The notes under the pieces were generated by a model, which made no database searches, was not told the DNA's origin, and saw only the letters and a list, made by a program, of their open reading frames with translations. Both the position numbers and the translations under genes were made by a program. This document shows positions 15,627 through 25,084 of a DNA stretch of 39,063 bases, one piece after another (position 1 is the first letter of the stretch; each line of letters begins with the position of its first letter). The stretch covers positions 1 to 39,063 of the forward strand of contig CAMTAF010000026.1 of the NCBI GenBank assembly GCA_947066955.1, written 5' to 3'. Origin of the DNA: an uncultured Hungatella sp. GTDB taxonomy: Bacteria; Bacillota; Clostridia; Lachnospirales; Lachnospiraceae.

Positions 15627-16388
15627 TTACAAAACCGTCACATCATATTTCCGGCATTCTTCAAGAAATTCCTCCGGAAGATTTCCGTCAGAGACCACCA
15701 TGTCAATCTTATCCAGCCCGCAGATGCCGAAGGTGCTCCATGCCCCGATCTTGGATGAATCCATGAGCACGATGGTCTGCTCCGCCTGGTCTATGGCTGT
15801 CTGCTTCAAGATGGCTTCGTCACTGCTCCCGCAGGTAAACCCTGCCCTGGAGCTGTAGCCTGTCACTCCCAGAAAGGTCTGAGAAAAATTAATCCTCTCC
15901 AGTTCCCTCACAGCTGAGATTCCATAGACGCTCTGGCTGTAGCGGTTTAAAGTCCCTCCCGGTATCATCACGCTGGGCTTTGACAAATTGGCGAACTCCG
16001 TGGCGCAGCTTAATCCCGTAGTGCAGATCAGATTCGACTGATCCGGAAACTGGCGGGCAAGCAGGGTTGTAGTGCTCCCGGAATCCACAAAGATGGTTGT
16101 GTCCGGCCTTATGAGAGAGAGGGCCTTCTCCGCGATCTTCTGTTTTTGGGCAATATTGCGGACAGAGCGGTTGCTCAAGTAATCGTCCGTGCCTATGACC
16201 ACCTGGACAGACTTTGCGCCGCCGTGGATCCTCACGATCCTCCGGGCCTCGTCCAGAAGCTTTAGGTCCGTGCGCAGAGTCATCTCTGACACATTGGGAA
16301 AGGTGTCTTTTATCTGGGAAAATGTGACTGTTCCCTGTTCATTGATCAGTTCCACTATCGCGTTTCTCCGCGTTTCCATTGAATCCAA
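15627..16388 (-). CDS. DeoR/GlpR-family transcription regulator
   Basis: A 253-residue sugar-phosphate-responsive repressor. It has an N-terminal helix-turn-helix (about 4-60, FPNVSEMTLRTDLKLLDEA) and a C-terminal DeoR sensor domain (about 75-235, with IFVDSGSTTTLLAR and TAIDQAEQTIVLMDSSKIG). I chose the TTG at 16388 over the ATG at 16379 because GGGAGG is six bases upstream of the TTG but fifteen from the ATG. A GC-rich hairpin ends within that ribosome site. It lies in the hexitol operon and probably binds the repeated TTGAAA-type sites in front of the first gene. Confidence 0.85.
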   Translation of the reverse strand: MDSMETRRNAIVELINEQGTVTFSQIKDTFPNVSEMTLRTDLKLLDEARRIVRIHGGAKSVQVVIGTDDYLSNRSVRNIAQKQKIAEKALSLIRPDTTIFVDSGSTTTLLARQFPDQSNLICTTGLSCATEFANLSKPSVMIPGGTLNRYSQSVYGISAVRELERINFSQTFLGVTGYSSRAGFTCGSSDEAILKQTAIDQAEQTIVLMDSSKIGAWSTFGICGLDKIDMVVSDGNLPEEFLEECRKYDVTVL

Positions 16389-16397
16389 AATCGTCCT

Positions 16398-16425
16398 CCC
16401 GTCCGCGCCGAAACCCGCGGACGGG
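16398..16425 (-). promoter_or_regulatory. Hairpin touching the deoR ribosome-binding site
   Basis: CCCGTCCGCG (16398-16407) pairs perfectly with CGCGGACGGG (16416-16425). On the transcript, the three G bases at the foot of the stem are the first half of the GGGAGG ribosome site of the DeoR gene. It could lower deoR translation or stabilise the upstream message. Confidence 0.55.
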
Positions 16426-16440
16426 AATTCTGGCGCTGAA

Positions 16441-17709
16441 TTATTTTTCTATAAAATTAGCCAGCAGATACTCCTCTGCCTCCGGGCACCACAGGCCCTT
16501 GTGGGCGTCCACGATGTCCGCCAGTTCCACCAGGCGGCGGTCCTTGTTCTCCTCGCCCTTGGCGCGCAGGTCTGTCAGCGCGGTGAGGGGCATGGACAGC
16601 CATGTGTAGATCAGCTTCTTGCCTCCGGGGATCTTGGGCAGGTTCAGGGTAGTCTCGGCAACCGCATCCAGGCCTCCGATGTGTGTCACCATCACGGCGG
16701 GATCGATCCTCTTGGCCGCTGTCAGCTCCAGGGACTCGATCATGTCCGCGGTGTTGCCGCCTGTTGTCCCCATAACATGGGTGGAGTTATAATGTACATC
16801 ATAAAAATTGATGGTGGCGCTGAACTTGTTGTCCGTGGGGCCTGCGAAGAAGTTGAGGCAGCCGTCCCGCCCCAGGATATCGCTGGACTGCTTGATCACC
16901 GCCGCCACAGGGGCATAGCAGAGGACATCGTCGTAGCCGGTTCCTCCGGAGATCCGCATAAGCTCCGCCACGGGATCCTCAAATTTCCCTGTATTCACAA
17001 AGTGAACCTCAATGCCCTCTTTCTGGTACTCTGCCGGCGGGAACAGCTGGGCCGCTCTGTCAAGACGGTCCTGGGCTAAGTCCGTAACCACTACCAGAGA
17101 GGGGCGCACATCCCGGTGCAGGGCATAAGTCAGAGCTCCCAGACCCATGGGGCCGGCGCCTGCCATGATGGCCAGCTTCCCGTTCTCCCGGATGCCCATC
17201 TGGTGGGTGTACACGCCCATCTGGGTGTGGTAGGCCGCGTTAAATGCGCCGATGCTGCAGGACATGGGCTCTGCCAAGGATGCCTCATAGTAGGCTCTCC
17301 CCTTGTACTCCAGCAGGCATCCCAACTCCATAACCTCTGCCGGGATCACGCAGTAGGTGGTATCCCCGCCAAAGAACTCGTAGGAATATCCCGGGCTCCA
17401 CATGGTCCCCTTGTAGTTCAGAGCCGGCTGCAAAGTAAACTTCATGCCGGGCTTAAAGGTATCCTGATGGTTCTTTCCCACCTTCACAATATCCCCCGCG
17501 AACTCGTGGCCCATGATGGCCGGATGCTCCGCCACGTCGTCGTGCACCCTCTTGTGCTTCTCACCCAGGATCGCGCACTTGTATGTAGACATGCAGATGC
17601 TGTCAGAAACTACCTTTACCAGGATCTCGTCGTCGGTGATCTCCGGAAGCTCAAACTCCTCCAGTCTCAAATCATTTGCTCCGTGCAGTCTCACGCCTTT
17701 TGCTTTCAT
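16441..17709 (-). CDS. Zinc-binding dehydrogenase, SorE-like (ketose-1-phosphate/hexitol-phosphate)
   Basis: A 422-residue medium-chain dehydrogenase. The catalytic-domain region contains HPAIMGHEFAGDIVKVG (zinc-site histidine and glutamate). The nucleotide fold is marked by AIMAGAGPMGLGALTYAL. It resembles L-sorbose-1-phosphate reductase (SorE), which interconverts L-sorbose-1-phosphate and glucitol-6-phosphate, and is longer than ordinary alcohol dehydrogenases, as SorE is. It sits between the kinase and the regulator in the hexitol operon. With a mannitol-type PTS, oxidation next to the phosphorylated carbon would give fructose-1-phosphate, the substrate of the kinase encoded just upstream; this is inference. 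Confidence 0.75.
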   Translation of the reverse strand: MKAKGVRLHGANDLRLEEFELPEITDDEILVKVVSDSICMSTYKCAILGEKHKRVHDDVAEHPAIMGHEFAGDIVKVGKNHQDTFKPGMKFTLQPALNYKGTMWSPGYSYEFFGGDTTYCVIPAEVMELGCLLEYKGRAYYEASLAEPMSCSIGAFNAAYHTQMGVYTHQMGIRENGKLAIMAGAGPMGLGALTYALHRDVRPSLVVVTDLAQDRLDRAAQLFPPAEYQKEGIEVHFVNTGKFEDPVAELMRISGGTGYDDVLCYAPVAAVIKQSSDILGRDGCLNFFAGPTDNKFSATINFYDVHYNSTHVMGTTGGNTADMIESLELTAAKRIDPAVMVTHIGGLDAVAETTLNLPKIPGGKKLIYTWLSMPLTALTDLRAKGEENKDRRLVELADIVDAHKGLWCPEAEEYLLANFIEK

Positions 17710-17743
17710 AATAAAATACTCCTTTCTTATAATAAACCTTATT

Positions 17744-18676
17744 TTATTTAACTACAAGCACCACTTTGGGGATCAGTTCTTTAATCACATCATACTCGGC
17801 CGCCTGGGTGCCGCTGCACATCACGTTGGCGGCTCCTGTGGCAGTGGACAGCCGGACCGTGTCCTCCAGGCTCATGCCTCTCTCCTCTGCCACCGCCAGG
17901 GCAGCTACCACGCTGTCTCCGGCTCCCACGGTGCTTCCCACAGGAACCTTTAAGCCTTCCGCCGAGACAGTGGCATCTCCCGTGAGATACAGGGCCCCGT
18001 CTCCTCCCAGAGAGATCACCACCTTTTCAATATAGTGCTCCCTCATCAGCTTCCTTCCGGCCTCTTCCAGCTCATCTTTCGTGGTCAGGGTTCTTCCAAA
18101 CAGCCTGGAAAGCTCATGGTTGTTGGGTTTGACTAAGTAGGGGGACGCCTTGAGCCCTTCCGCCAGAAGATCTCCGTCCGCATCCAGGATTACCTTGGCG
18201 CCTGCGCCCTTAAAGGCCTCTGTCCAGGTTCGATAAGTGTCTTTTGGCGCTCCCTTGGGAAGGCTGCCGGAGAGAACCACGATGTCCCCTTCATCCACCC
18301 TCTCCAGCAGTTCCTTCAGAAGGTTCCCCAGGGTCTCCTCCGTGACCGTGACACCCGGCTCGTTGATGTCCGTGTTGGTATGTCTCGCCGGATCCACCAC
18401 CTTGAGATTTGTCTTGGTCTCCCCCTCTACAAAATGAAAGCAAGTCTCCAACCCCATCTCCTCAAGCGCCGCCAGGATGGCTTTTCCAGTGGAACCGCCC
18501 AGAATACCGGCAGCTATGCTCTTCCCCTCAAGCTTTTGGATGACCTTGGAGACATTGATGCCTTTTCCGCCCGGGTCTGTCCTCATGGCTGAAATCCGGT
18601 TGACGCTGTCCACGGCAAATTCCCGGATCTCCACTGTCTTGTCCAGAGCCGGATTCAATGTTACAGTGTAAATCAT
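17744..18676 (-). CDS. fruK: 1-phosphofructokinase-type PfkB kinase
   Basis: A 310-residue soluble sugar-phosphate kinase. It opens MIYTVTLNPALDKTV, a FruK/LacC/PfkB start. It carries DPGGKGINVSKVI (substrate-binding signature) near residue 34 and VPVGSTVGAGDSVVAALAVA (ATP site with catalytic Asp) near residue 250. It phosphorylates fructose-1-phosphate or tagatose-6-phosphate to a bisphosphate. It is the first gene of the hexitol operon, from a strong promoter flanked by repeated sites, with a 34-base gap to the dehydrogenase. The gene symbol reflects the best-fitting subfamily. Confidence 0.8.
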   Translation of the reverse strand: MIYTVTLNPALDKTVEIREFAVDSVNRISAMRTDPGGKGINVSKVIQKLEGKSIAAGILGGSTGKAILAALEEMGLETCFHFVEGETKTNLKVVDPARHTNTDINEPGVTVTEETLGNLLKELLERVDEGDIVVLSGSLPKGAPKDTYRTWTEAFKGAGAKVILDADGDLLAEGLKASPYLVKPNNHELSRLFGRTLTTKDELEEAGRKLMREHYIEKVVISLGGDGALYLTGDATVSAEGLKVPVGSTVGAGDSVVAALAVAEERGMSLEDTVRLSTATGAANVMCSGTQAAEYDVIKELIPKVVLVVK

Positions 18677-18698
18677 GTTACCCCTCCTCTTTGTTATT

Positions 18699-18782
18699 GT
18701 TGAAATAACATCTTAGATTTTTGTTTCAACATCTATGACCCTATAATAGCAGGGTTTTCCCCGGTTGTCAACTGTTGTTTCA
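18699..18782 (-). promoter_or_regulatory. Hexitol operon promoter with three DeoR-type sites
   Basis: On the minus strand TTGACA (18766-18771) and TATTAT (18743-18748) are 17 bases apart. The sequence GTTGAAAYAA recurs: GTTGAAATAACA at 18699-18710 (plus), GTTGAAACAA at 18721-18730 (minus) and TTGAAACAACA at 18773-18782 (minus). One copy is upstream and two are downstream of the promoter. The DeoR protein of the operon is the likely binder. Confidence 0.7.
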
Positions 18783-18810
18783 AAAATAATTTAATTATTT
18801 TCAAAAGTTC

Positions 18811-18838
18811 TTGCACCTTTTGAATTTTTCTATATAAT
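18811..18838 (+). promoter_or_regulatory. Promoter of carB
   Basis: TTGCAC (18811-18816) and TATAAT (18833-18838) are 16 bases apart, 31 bases before the ATG. An AT-rich inverted repeat (AAAATAA/TTATTTT) lies just upstream. Confidence 0.6.
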
Positions 18839-18869
18839 AGAATGAGAAAAAAACAAGGAGGACAACAAA

Positions 18870-21800
18870 ATGCCAAAAAGAACTGACATTCACAAAGTGC
18901 TCATCATCGGCTCCGGTCCTATCATCATTGGCCAGGCCTGTGAATTTGACTACTCCGGGACTCAGGCCTGCAAGGCCTTGAGAAAACTGGGCTATGAGAT
19001 CGTGCTGGTCAATTCCAACCCGGCTACCATCATGACCGACCCGGAAACCGCCGATGTCACGTATATCGAACCTCTGAACGTGGAACGTCTGGAACAGATT
19101 ATCGCCAAAGAGCGGCCTGACGCCCTTCTCCCCAACTTAGGCGGACAGTCCGGCCTGAATCTGTGCGCGGAGCTGTACAAAGAAGGCATTTTGGATAAAT
19201 ATAACGTCAAGGTCATCGGCGTCCAGGTGGATGCCATCGAGAGAGGCGAGGACCGCATCGAGTTTAAGAAAGCCATGAATCTCCTTGGCATCGAGATGGC
19301 CCGCAGCGAGGTGGCCTACTCTGTAGAAGAAGCCTTAAAGATCGCCGACGGGCTGGGCTACCCTGTAGTTCTCCGTCCCGCCTACACCATGGGAGGCGCC
19401 GGCGGCGGGCTTGTATATAATAAAGAAGAATTGAAAGTGGTCTGCGCCAGAGGCCTTCAGGCCAGTCTGGTGGGACAGGTTCTGGTGGAAGAGTCCATCC
19501 TCGGCTGGGAGGAGCTGGAGCTGGAAGTGGTCCGGGACTGCGAAGGCAACATGATCACCGTATGCTTTATTGAGAACATCGATCCCCTGGGAGTCCACAC
19601 CGGCGACTCCTTCTGTTCCGCTCCCATGCTGACCATCTCCCAGGAGTGTCAGAAACGTCTTCAGGAGCAGGCCTACCGGATCGTGGAATCCGTTCAGGTC
19701 ATCGGCGGAACCAATGTACAGTTTGCCCACGACCCTGTGACGGACCGCGTAGTAGTCATCGAGATCAATCCCCGCACCTCCCGTTCCTCCGCCCTGGCAT
19801 CCAAGGCCACAGGCTTCCCCATTGCCCTGGTATCCGCCATGCTGGCCACAGGACTGACCTTAAAGGACATCCCCTGCGGCAAATACGGCACTCTTGACAA
19901 ATACGTTCCTGACGGGGACTACGTGGTGATCAAGTTCGCCCGGTGGGCTTTTGAGAAATTTAAGGGCGTTGAGGACAAGCTGGGAACCCAGATGAGAGCC
20001 GTGGGCGAGGTGATGAGCATCGGCAAGACCTACAAAGAGGCATTCCAAAAGGCCATCCGCAGCCTGGAGACAGGCCGCTACGGCTTAGGACACGCCAAAG
20101 ATTTTGATTCCAAGACAAAAGAACAGCTGTTAAAGCTTCTGATCACTCCCTCCAGCGAGCGCCATTTTATCATGTACGAGGCTCTGCGCAAGGGGGCTGC
20201 TGTGGAGGAGATCCACGAGATCACCAAGGTGAAGCACTGGTTTATCCAGCAGATGAAGGAGCTGGTGGAGGAAGAAGAACTCCTCATGAAGAACAAAGGC
20301 AGCCTCCCGTCGGATGAACTGCTGACCGCTGCCAAGAAGGACGGTTTCTCTGACAAATATTTAAGCCAGATCCTGGAGATCCCTGAGGAGGATATCCGCC
20401 ATCGCCGCATGGAACTGGGCGTGGAGGAGGCCTGGGAGGGAGTCCATGTAAGCGGGACCAAGGACAACGCCTACTACTACTCCACCTACAATGCCCCCGA
20501 CAAAAGCACCGTGAACACGGACCGCCCCAAGATCATGATCCTGGGGGGAGGCCCCAACCGCATCGGGCAGGGAATCGAGTTCGACTACTGCTGCGTCCAC
20601 GCCTCCCTTGCCCTGAAAAAGCTGGGCTTTGAGACCATCATCGTCAACTGCAACCCTGAGACCGTGTCCACGGATTACGATACTTCCGACAAGCTGTATT
20701 TTGAGCCCCTGACCCTGGAAGACGTGCTGAGCATTTACAAAAAAGAAAAGCCCGCAGGGGTTATCGCCCAGTTCGGCGGCCAGACGCCTCTGAACCTGGC
20801 AGCGGACTTGGAGAAAAACGGCGTCAAGATCCTGGGCACCTCCCCGTCTGTCATCGACTTGGCAGAGGACAGGGACTTGTTCCGGGCCATGATGGAGAAG
20901 CTGAATATCCCCATGCCCGAGTCCGGCATGGCCACCACTGTGGAAGAAGCCATCCAGATCGCGGGCCGCATCGGATATCCGGTTATGGTCCGCCCATCCT
21001 ATGTTCTCGGAGGCCGGGGCATGGAAGTGGTCTATGACGACGAGAGCATGGCAGGATACATGAACGCCGCCGTGGGAGTCACCCCGGACCGCCCCATCCT
21101 CATTGACCGCTTCCTGAACCACGCTACAGAGTGCGAGGCTGACGCCATCAGCGACGGAACCCACGCCTTTGTCCCCGCGGTCATGGAGCACATTGAGCTG
21201 GCAGGAGTCCACTCCGGCGACTCGGCCTGCATCATCCCGTCTGTCCACATCTCTGCCGAGAACGTGGAGACCATCAAAGAGTACACCAGAAAGATCGCCG
21301 AGGAGATGCATGTCCGGGGGCTGATGAACATGCAGTATGCCATTGAGAACGGAAAGGTCTATGTCCTGGAGGCCAACCCCAGAGCTTCCCGCACCGTGCC
21401 CCTGGTATCCAAGGTGTGCAATATCCGCATGGTGCCTCTGGCTACCGATATTATCACCTCCGAACTCACGGGAAGGCCCTCACCGGTTCCAGCGCTGAAA
21501 GAGCAGGAGATTCCCAATTACGGCGTCAAGGAGGCCGTGTTCCCCTTCAACATGTTCCAGGAGGTGGATCCCATCCTGGGGCCGGAGATGCGCTCTACAG
21601 GAGAGGTCTTAGGGCTGTCCCCCTCCTACGGCGAAGCCTTCTACAAGGCCCAGGAAGCCACCCAGTCCAAGCTGCCCTTGGAAGGCACGGTGCTCATCTC
21701 CGTCAATGCCAAGGATAAGCCGGAAGTGGCGGAGATCGCCAGGATCTTTGCGGAAGACGGCTTCCAGATCGTGGCCACAGGCCGGACCTACGACTTAATC

Positions 21801-22100
21801 CGCCAGGAAGGCATCCCGGCCCAGAAGGTGAAAAAGCTGTATGAGGGCCGCCCCAACATCCTGGATATGATCACCAACGGCAATATCCAGCTGATCATCA
21901 ACTCCCCGGCCGGCAAGGAGAGCCGCCACGATGACAGCTATTTGAGAAAAGCCGCCATCAAGGCAAAGATTCCCTACATGACCACCATGGCCGCGGCCAG
22001 GGCCACCGCCAAGGGGATCCGCTATGTGAAGACCCACGGGCAGGGGGAGGTAAAATCCTTACAGCAGCTTCACAGCGAGATTCACGACAAAGTTCAGTAG
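18870..22100 (+). CDS. carB: Carbamoyl-phosphate synthase large subunit
   Basis: A 1076-residue enzyme making carbamoyl phosphate from ammonia (from the small subunit), bicarbonate and two ATP, for arginine and pyrimidine synthesis. It shows the two homologous ATP-grasp halves: the first from IIGSGPIIIGQACEFDYSG (residues about 10-400), the second from ILGGGPNRIGQGIEFDYCC (about 555-940), followed by the C-terminal MGS-like allosteric domain (LISVNAKDKPEVAEIARIFA). Full length and intact. AAGGAGG lies just upstream of the ATG. The glutaminase subunit gene carA is not adjacent, which is unusual; it must be elsewhere. Confidence 0.97.
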   Translation: MPKRTDIHKVLIIGSGPIIIGQACEFDYSGTQACKALRKLGYEIVLVNSNPATIMTDPETADVTYIEPLNVERLEQIIAKERPDALLPNLGGQSGLNLCAELYKEGILDKYNVKVIGVQVDAIERGEDRIEFKKAMNLLGIEMARSEVAYSVEEALKIADGLGYPVVLRPAYTMGGAGGGLVYNKEELKVVCARGLQASLVGQVLVEESILGWEELELEVVRDCEGNMITVCFIENIDPLGVHTGDSFCSAPMLTISQECQKRLQEQAYRIVESVQVIGGTNVQFAHDPVTDRVVVIEINPRTSRSSALASKATGFPIALVSAMLATGLTLKDIPCGKYGTLDKYVPDGDYVVIKFARWAFEKFKGVEDKLGTQMRAVGEVMSIGKTYKEAFQKAIRSLETGRYGLGHAKDFDSKTKEQLLKLLITPSSERHFIMYEALRKGAAVEEIHEITKVKHWFIQQMKELVEEEELLMKNKGSLPSDELLTAAKKDGFSDKYLSQILEIPEEDIRHRRMELGVEEAWEGVHVSGTKDNAYYYSTYNAPDKSTVNTDRPKIMILGGGPNRIGQGIEFDYCCVHASLALKKLGFETIIVNCNPETVSTDYDTSDKLYFEPLTLEDVLSIYKKEKPAGVIAQFGGQTPLNLAADLEKNGVKILGTSPSVIDLAEDRDLFRAMMEKLNIPMPESGMATTVEEAIQIAGRIGYPVMVRPSYVLGGRGMEVVYDDESMAGYMNAAVGVTPDRPILIDRFLNHATECEADAISDGTHAFVPAVMEHIELAGVHSGDSACIIPSVHISAENVETIKEYTRKIAEEMHVRGLMNMQYAIENGKVYVLEANPRASRTVPLVSKVCNIRMVPLATDIITSELTGRPSPVPALKEQEIPNYGVKEAVFPFNMFQEVDPILGPEMRSTGEVLGLSPSYGEAFYKAQEATQSKLPLEGTVLISVNAKDKPEVAEIARIFAEDGFQIVATGRTYDLIRQEGIPAQKVKKLYEGRPNILDMITNGNIQLIINSPAGKESRHDDSYLRKAAIKAKIPYMTTMAAARATAKGIRYVKTHGQGEVKSLQQLHSEIHDKVQ

Positions 22101-22116
22101 GTGTGCATAAAAAGAA

Positions 22117-22158
22117 CGTCCCCGAGGCTTAAGGGATAAACCTTAAGCCCCGGGGACG
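22117..22158. terminator. Terminator between carB and the VOC gene
   Basis: An 18-base arm (22117-22134) pairs with 22141-22158 around a GATAAA loop, with one A-C mismatch. On the minus strand it is followed by TTCTTTTTAT, so it terminates the DsbA-ABC-F-VOC operon and probably also carB. Confidence 0.85.
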
Positions 22159-22180
22159 CTCTCTATTCCGCAAAAAACTT

Positions 22181-22564
22181 CTACACCGTAATCTCGATCT
22201 GATTGCCCTCAAGATCCAGGATGCAGCTCTCATAGTATCCGTCCCCCGTGGTCCTGGGGCCGCTTATAACCTGGTATCCGTCCTCCTTCAACCGCTGTGT
22301 CAGCTCATCCACCTTGTCCTTGCTTCCCACGGAAAACGCCACATGGATAAAGCCTGTTCGGACCAGCTCCTCCCCCGAGTCCCTGGCCTCCGGTTTATTC
22401 ATGATCTCCAGTCTGGCGCCCTGATCAAAGGTTATAAAATAAGAACGAAAGCCTGTTTTCTGATTATGATACATCTCATTGGACTTCCCGCCAAAATACT
22501 TGGCAAAGAAAGCCCTGGCTCCCTCTAAATCTTTTACATACATAGCTGTGTGTTCAATTCTCAT
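22181..22564 (-). CDS. VOC-family protein (glyoxalase/bleomycin-resistance fold)
   Basis: A 127-residue soluble protein with two beta-alpha-beta VOC repeats: [20 protein letters not shown] at the start and [20 protein letters not shown] from about residue 70. The probable metal ligands are His5, Glu53 (ARLEIM), His74 and Glu123 (NQIEITV). The family includes lyases, dioxygenases and drug-binding proteins; the substrate is unknown. The ATG at 22564 follows GGAGGAG and overlaps the ABC-F stop by 11 bases; the longer upstream reading is a shadow of the ABC-F gene. Confidence 0.85.
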   Translation of the reverse strand: MRIEHTAMYVKDLEGARAFFAKYFGGKSNEMYHNQKTGFRSYFITFDQGARLEIMNKPEARDSGEELVRTGFIHVAFSVGSKDKVDELTQRLKEDGYQVISGPRTTGDGYYESCILDLEGNQIEITV

Positions 22565-24446
22565 AGTTTTCTCCTCCAAAAAACTCTCTCTCCCATTCCA
22601 GGCATTTTTCATGCCACTCTCTCCAGGCCGTCTCCAGCTGCTTTTCCATCTCCCTGTAAGACAGCTCCTCCTCCCAAGTCTCCCCGTCCCAGAATTCCCG
22701 GGAGGATGTCCATCTTGCCGCCATCTCCTCCATGGCATGGCTCATCCGCTCCACTTGCTCCCCGGCCTCCTCCATGGCCTCTGTGGCCAGCCTCACCTTC
22801 CAGTCTCTGTAGGCTTCCTCCTGGGGAATCTCCCGAAGTCTGTGGTGTTCCGCCTTAGGCACGGCCCGCATCCCCGCGATCAGGGCCTGGTCCTCGGCCT
22901 TTACCTGGGCGCTCATGGCCTCCCCTGACTCCTGCCTTCTCTTTCGCTCCAGATAATGGTCATACCCAAAGGGGTAGTACATCACCCGGTCCCCTTCCAG
23001 CGTCATCACGGAATCCGCCACTTGTTTCACAAAGTATCGGTCATGGGACACAAAGAGGATGGTCCCTGTGTAGGCCATGAAAGCCGACTCCAGAGTCTCC
23101 TTTGCGTGGATGTCCATGTGGTTGGTGGGCTCGTCCAGCACAAGAAAATTCGGCCTGGCCTGCAAAAGCTCCGCCAGCACAAGCCTGGCCCTCTCCCCGC
23201 CGGACAGGTCCTTTACCTGCTTTGCCGCCTGGCGTCCTCCGAACAGATAATGGCCCAGTATGGTTCTGGCCTCCTTCTCTGTCAGGGACGGAAACTTCTC
23301 ATGAAAATGCTCAAGCACCGTCTTCTCCGACGTGATCTCAGCGGACTTCTGGTCAAAATATCCCATGGTGATCTGATTTCCCAGAAAACAGGTTCCCGAT
23401 ATGGCCTTCTGAAAGCCTGCCACGGTTTTCAAAAATGTGGTCTTCCCCGCCCCGTTGGGCCCCAGAATCCCGATCTTCTGCCCCTTTTTAATCCGAAAGG
23501 TCAGCTCAAACAGAGGCCTGTCGTAGCCGATCTTCAGATCCTTGGCCGTCATCACCCATTTGCTTCCCCCGATCTCAGGGCTGATCTCCCCTGTGAACAG
23601 ATACGCGTGATCCTCCCGAGGTTTCGGAACCCTGTCCATCCTGTCCAAAATTTTCTTTCTGGACCTGGCAAATGCCGCCTTTCTGGGCTTGTTCTTAAAC
23701 CGCTCCACCAGATCCTCCAGCCGCTCAATCTCCTGCTGCTGCCTGTCGTAAGCTTTTCTCTGGAGCTGGAGGTTCTTTAACTTTTCTCTCCGGTAATTGC
23801 TGTAATTGCCCGGGTACCGGACCAGTTTTCCCTCCGACAGCTCGTAGACCGTCTCCGCCACCTGGTCCAGAAAAAAACGGTCGTGGGACACCATGACCAC
23901 GGCCCCGTCATAATGTTGTAAGTACGTCTCCAGCCACTGGGTGGTCTCCATATCCAGATGATTGGTGGGCTCATCTAACAGAAGGACATCGGGTTTCTCC
24001 AAAAGCAGCCGGATCAGGGCGATCTTGGTCTGTTCCCCTCCCGAAAACTCACGGATCCTCTTCTTCTTGTCCTTTTTGTCAAATCCAAAACCAGCGAACA
24101 GACTGTCATACTCCTTCTCATAGGCAAACCGCTCCACATCGTACCGATCCCCTGAGGGGCAGGCCGCCAGAAGCTCCTCCTCCACGGTCCTGGAGCCGTC
24201 GGCAAAGGCCTGCTGCTTTAGCATCTCCACAGTCAGCTTTCTGGACTGGAAAATTCCCGGCTCCTGCCTTCTGTCATCCCGATCAAGTTCCAACTCCCCT
24301 GCCAGAAGACGCAGAAGCGTAGTCTTGCCCGCCCCATTTAGACCTGTCACGGCCACCTTTTCCCTGTCCTTTATCTCAAAATCAATGTGGGACAGTACCT
24401 CCGCCCCTCCTAAGGACACCGTGCCATCCCTGATCTGATACAGCAT
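22554..24446 (-). CDS. ABC-F family ATPase (ribosome-associated)
   Basis: A 630-residue soluble protein with two ABC domains and no membrane segments. The first has Walker A GLNGAGKT (35-42), signature [11 protein letters not shown] and Walker [12 protein letters not shown]; the second has [19 protein letters not shown] and [12 protein letters not shown] basic linker (about 220-300, [17 protein letters not shown]) separates them, and an acidic coiled tail follows residue 500. ABC-F proteins bind the ribosome and may relieve stalling or protect from antibiotics. Its start overlaps the DsbA stop by one base (TAATG), so it is translationally coupled. Confidence 0.9.
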   Translation of the reverse strand: MLYQIRDGTVSLGGAEVLSHIDFEIKDREKVAVTGLNGAGKTTLLRLLAGELELDRDDRRQEPGIFQSRKLTVEMLKQQAFADGSRTVEEELLAACPSGDRYDVERFAYEKEYDSLFAGFGFDKKDKKKRIREFSGGEQTKIALIRLLLEKPDVLLLDEPTNHLDMETTQWLETYLQHYDGAVVMVSHDRFFLDQVAETVYELSEGKLVRYPGNYSNYRREKLKNLQLQRKAYDRQQQEIERLEDLVERFKNKPRKAAFARSRKKILDRMDRVPKPREDHAYLFTGEISPEIGGSKWVMTAKDLKIGYDRPLFELTFRIKKGQKIGILGPNGAGKTTFLKTVAGFQKAISGTCFLGNQITMGYFDQKSAEITSEKTVLEHFHEKFPSLTEKEARTILGHYLFGGRQAAKQVKDLSGGERARLVLAELLQARPNFLVLDEPTNHMDIHAKETLESAFMAYTGTILFVSHDRYFVKQVADSVMTLEGDRVMYYPFGYDHYLERKRRQESGEAMSAQVKAEDQALIAGMRAVPKAEHHRLREIPQEEAYRDWKVRLATEAMEEAGEQVERMSHAMEEMAARWTSSREFWDGETWEEELSYREMEKQLETAWREWHEKCLEWEREFFGGENYEN

Positions 24447-25060
24447 TACTCTGTTTCCTTTTGAGCGAACCCGCGGAGAATTCCGGTCATCTCTTCCCTG
24501 GTGTAAGTCTCCAGGCTGATCCGCTGCCCGTTAACATAGATGGTGGGGATCACCTCCACCTTGAGCTCCTCCTTAGAATACCTCACTGCCTCCTTCTCCT
24601 CAGGCCCGTAGATGCCCTCTTCCAGAGCCTTTAAAAAATCCTCCCGGTCAAGGCCGGACTCGGCTGCCAGATCTCCCAGAATCTCTCGGTCCCCAATATC
24701 CTTCTCATCAATAAAATAGGCCCGGTAGACCTTATCCCCGTAGACCTCTCCCCTGCCCTGCTCCTGAGCATAAAAATAACCCTCAAAAGCCAGCCTGGTG
24801 TAAGGCCGCGGACAGACATTGGGCGGCAGCTTCATGTCCAGCCCCATCTGCCTGCAGGGCTCCTCCAAAACCCGGTAGCGGGCCTTTCTCTTCTCGTCAT
24901 GGCAGGTGTCCACCTGCGGGTTTGGCTCCTCTGTCAGCTCCATGGGCTGCAGGGTAATCCTTGCCTCCAGCCCAAGATCTCTTAAGGATTCGTCCAGAGC
25001 CTCCTTGGCCACCAGACAGTAGGGGCACACAAAATCCGTTACAAACAAAATATCAATCAT
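24446..25060 (-). CDS. DsbA/FrnE-family thioredoxin-like oxidoreductase
   Basis: A 204-residue protein with the thioredoxin-fold active site Cys12-Pro-Tyr-Cys15 (FVCPYCLVAK) close to the start and an inserted helical domain. The cis-proline loop is VEVIPTIYVNG. There is no signal peptide, so it is cytoplasmic, like FrnE-type proteins. It leads an operon with ABC-F and VOC genes and follows repeat copy 3. The natural substrate is unknown. Confidence 0.85.
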   Translation of the reverse strand: MIDILFVTDFVCPYCLVAKEALDESLRDLGLEARITLQPMELTEEPNPQVDTCHDEKRKARYRVLEEPCRQMGLDMKLPPNVCPRPYTRLAFEGYFYAQEQGRGEVYGDKVYRAYFIDEKDIGDREILGDLAAESGLDREDFLKALEEGIYGPEEKEAVRYSKEELKVEVIPTIYVNGQRISLETYTREEMTGILRGFAQKETE

Positions 25061-25084
25061 ATAAAAACCCTCCTAATTAATCAG

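Noticed and set aside
18783-18806. AT-rich palindrome upstream of carB as an arginine operator
   Set aside because: Only loosely like an ARG box; too weak to annotate.
20361-21311. 316-codon open frame on the minus strand
   Set aside because: Shadow of carB with no recognisable domain.
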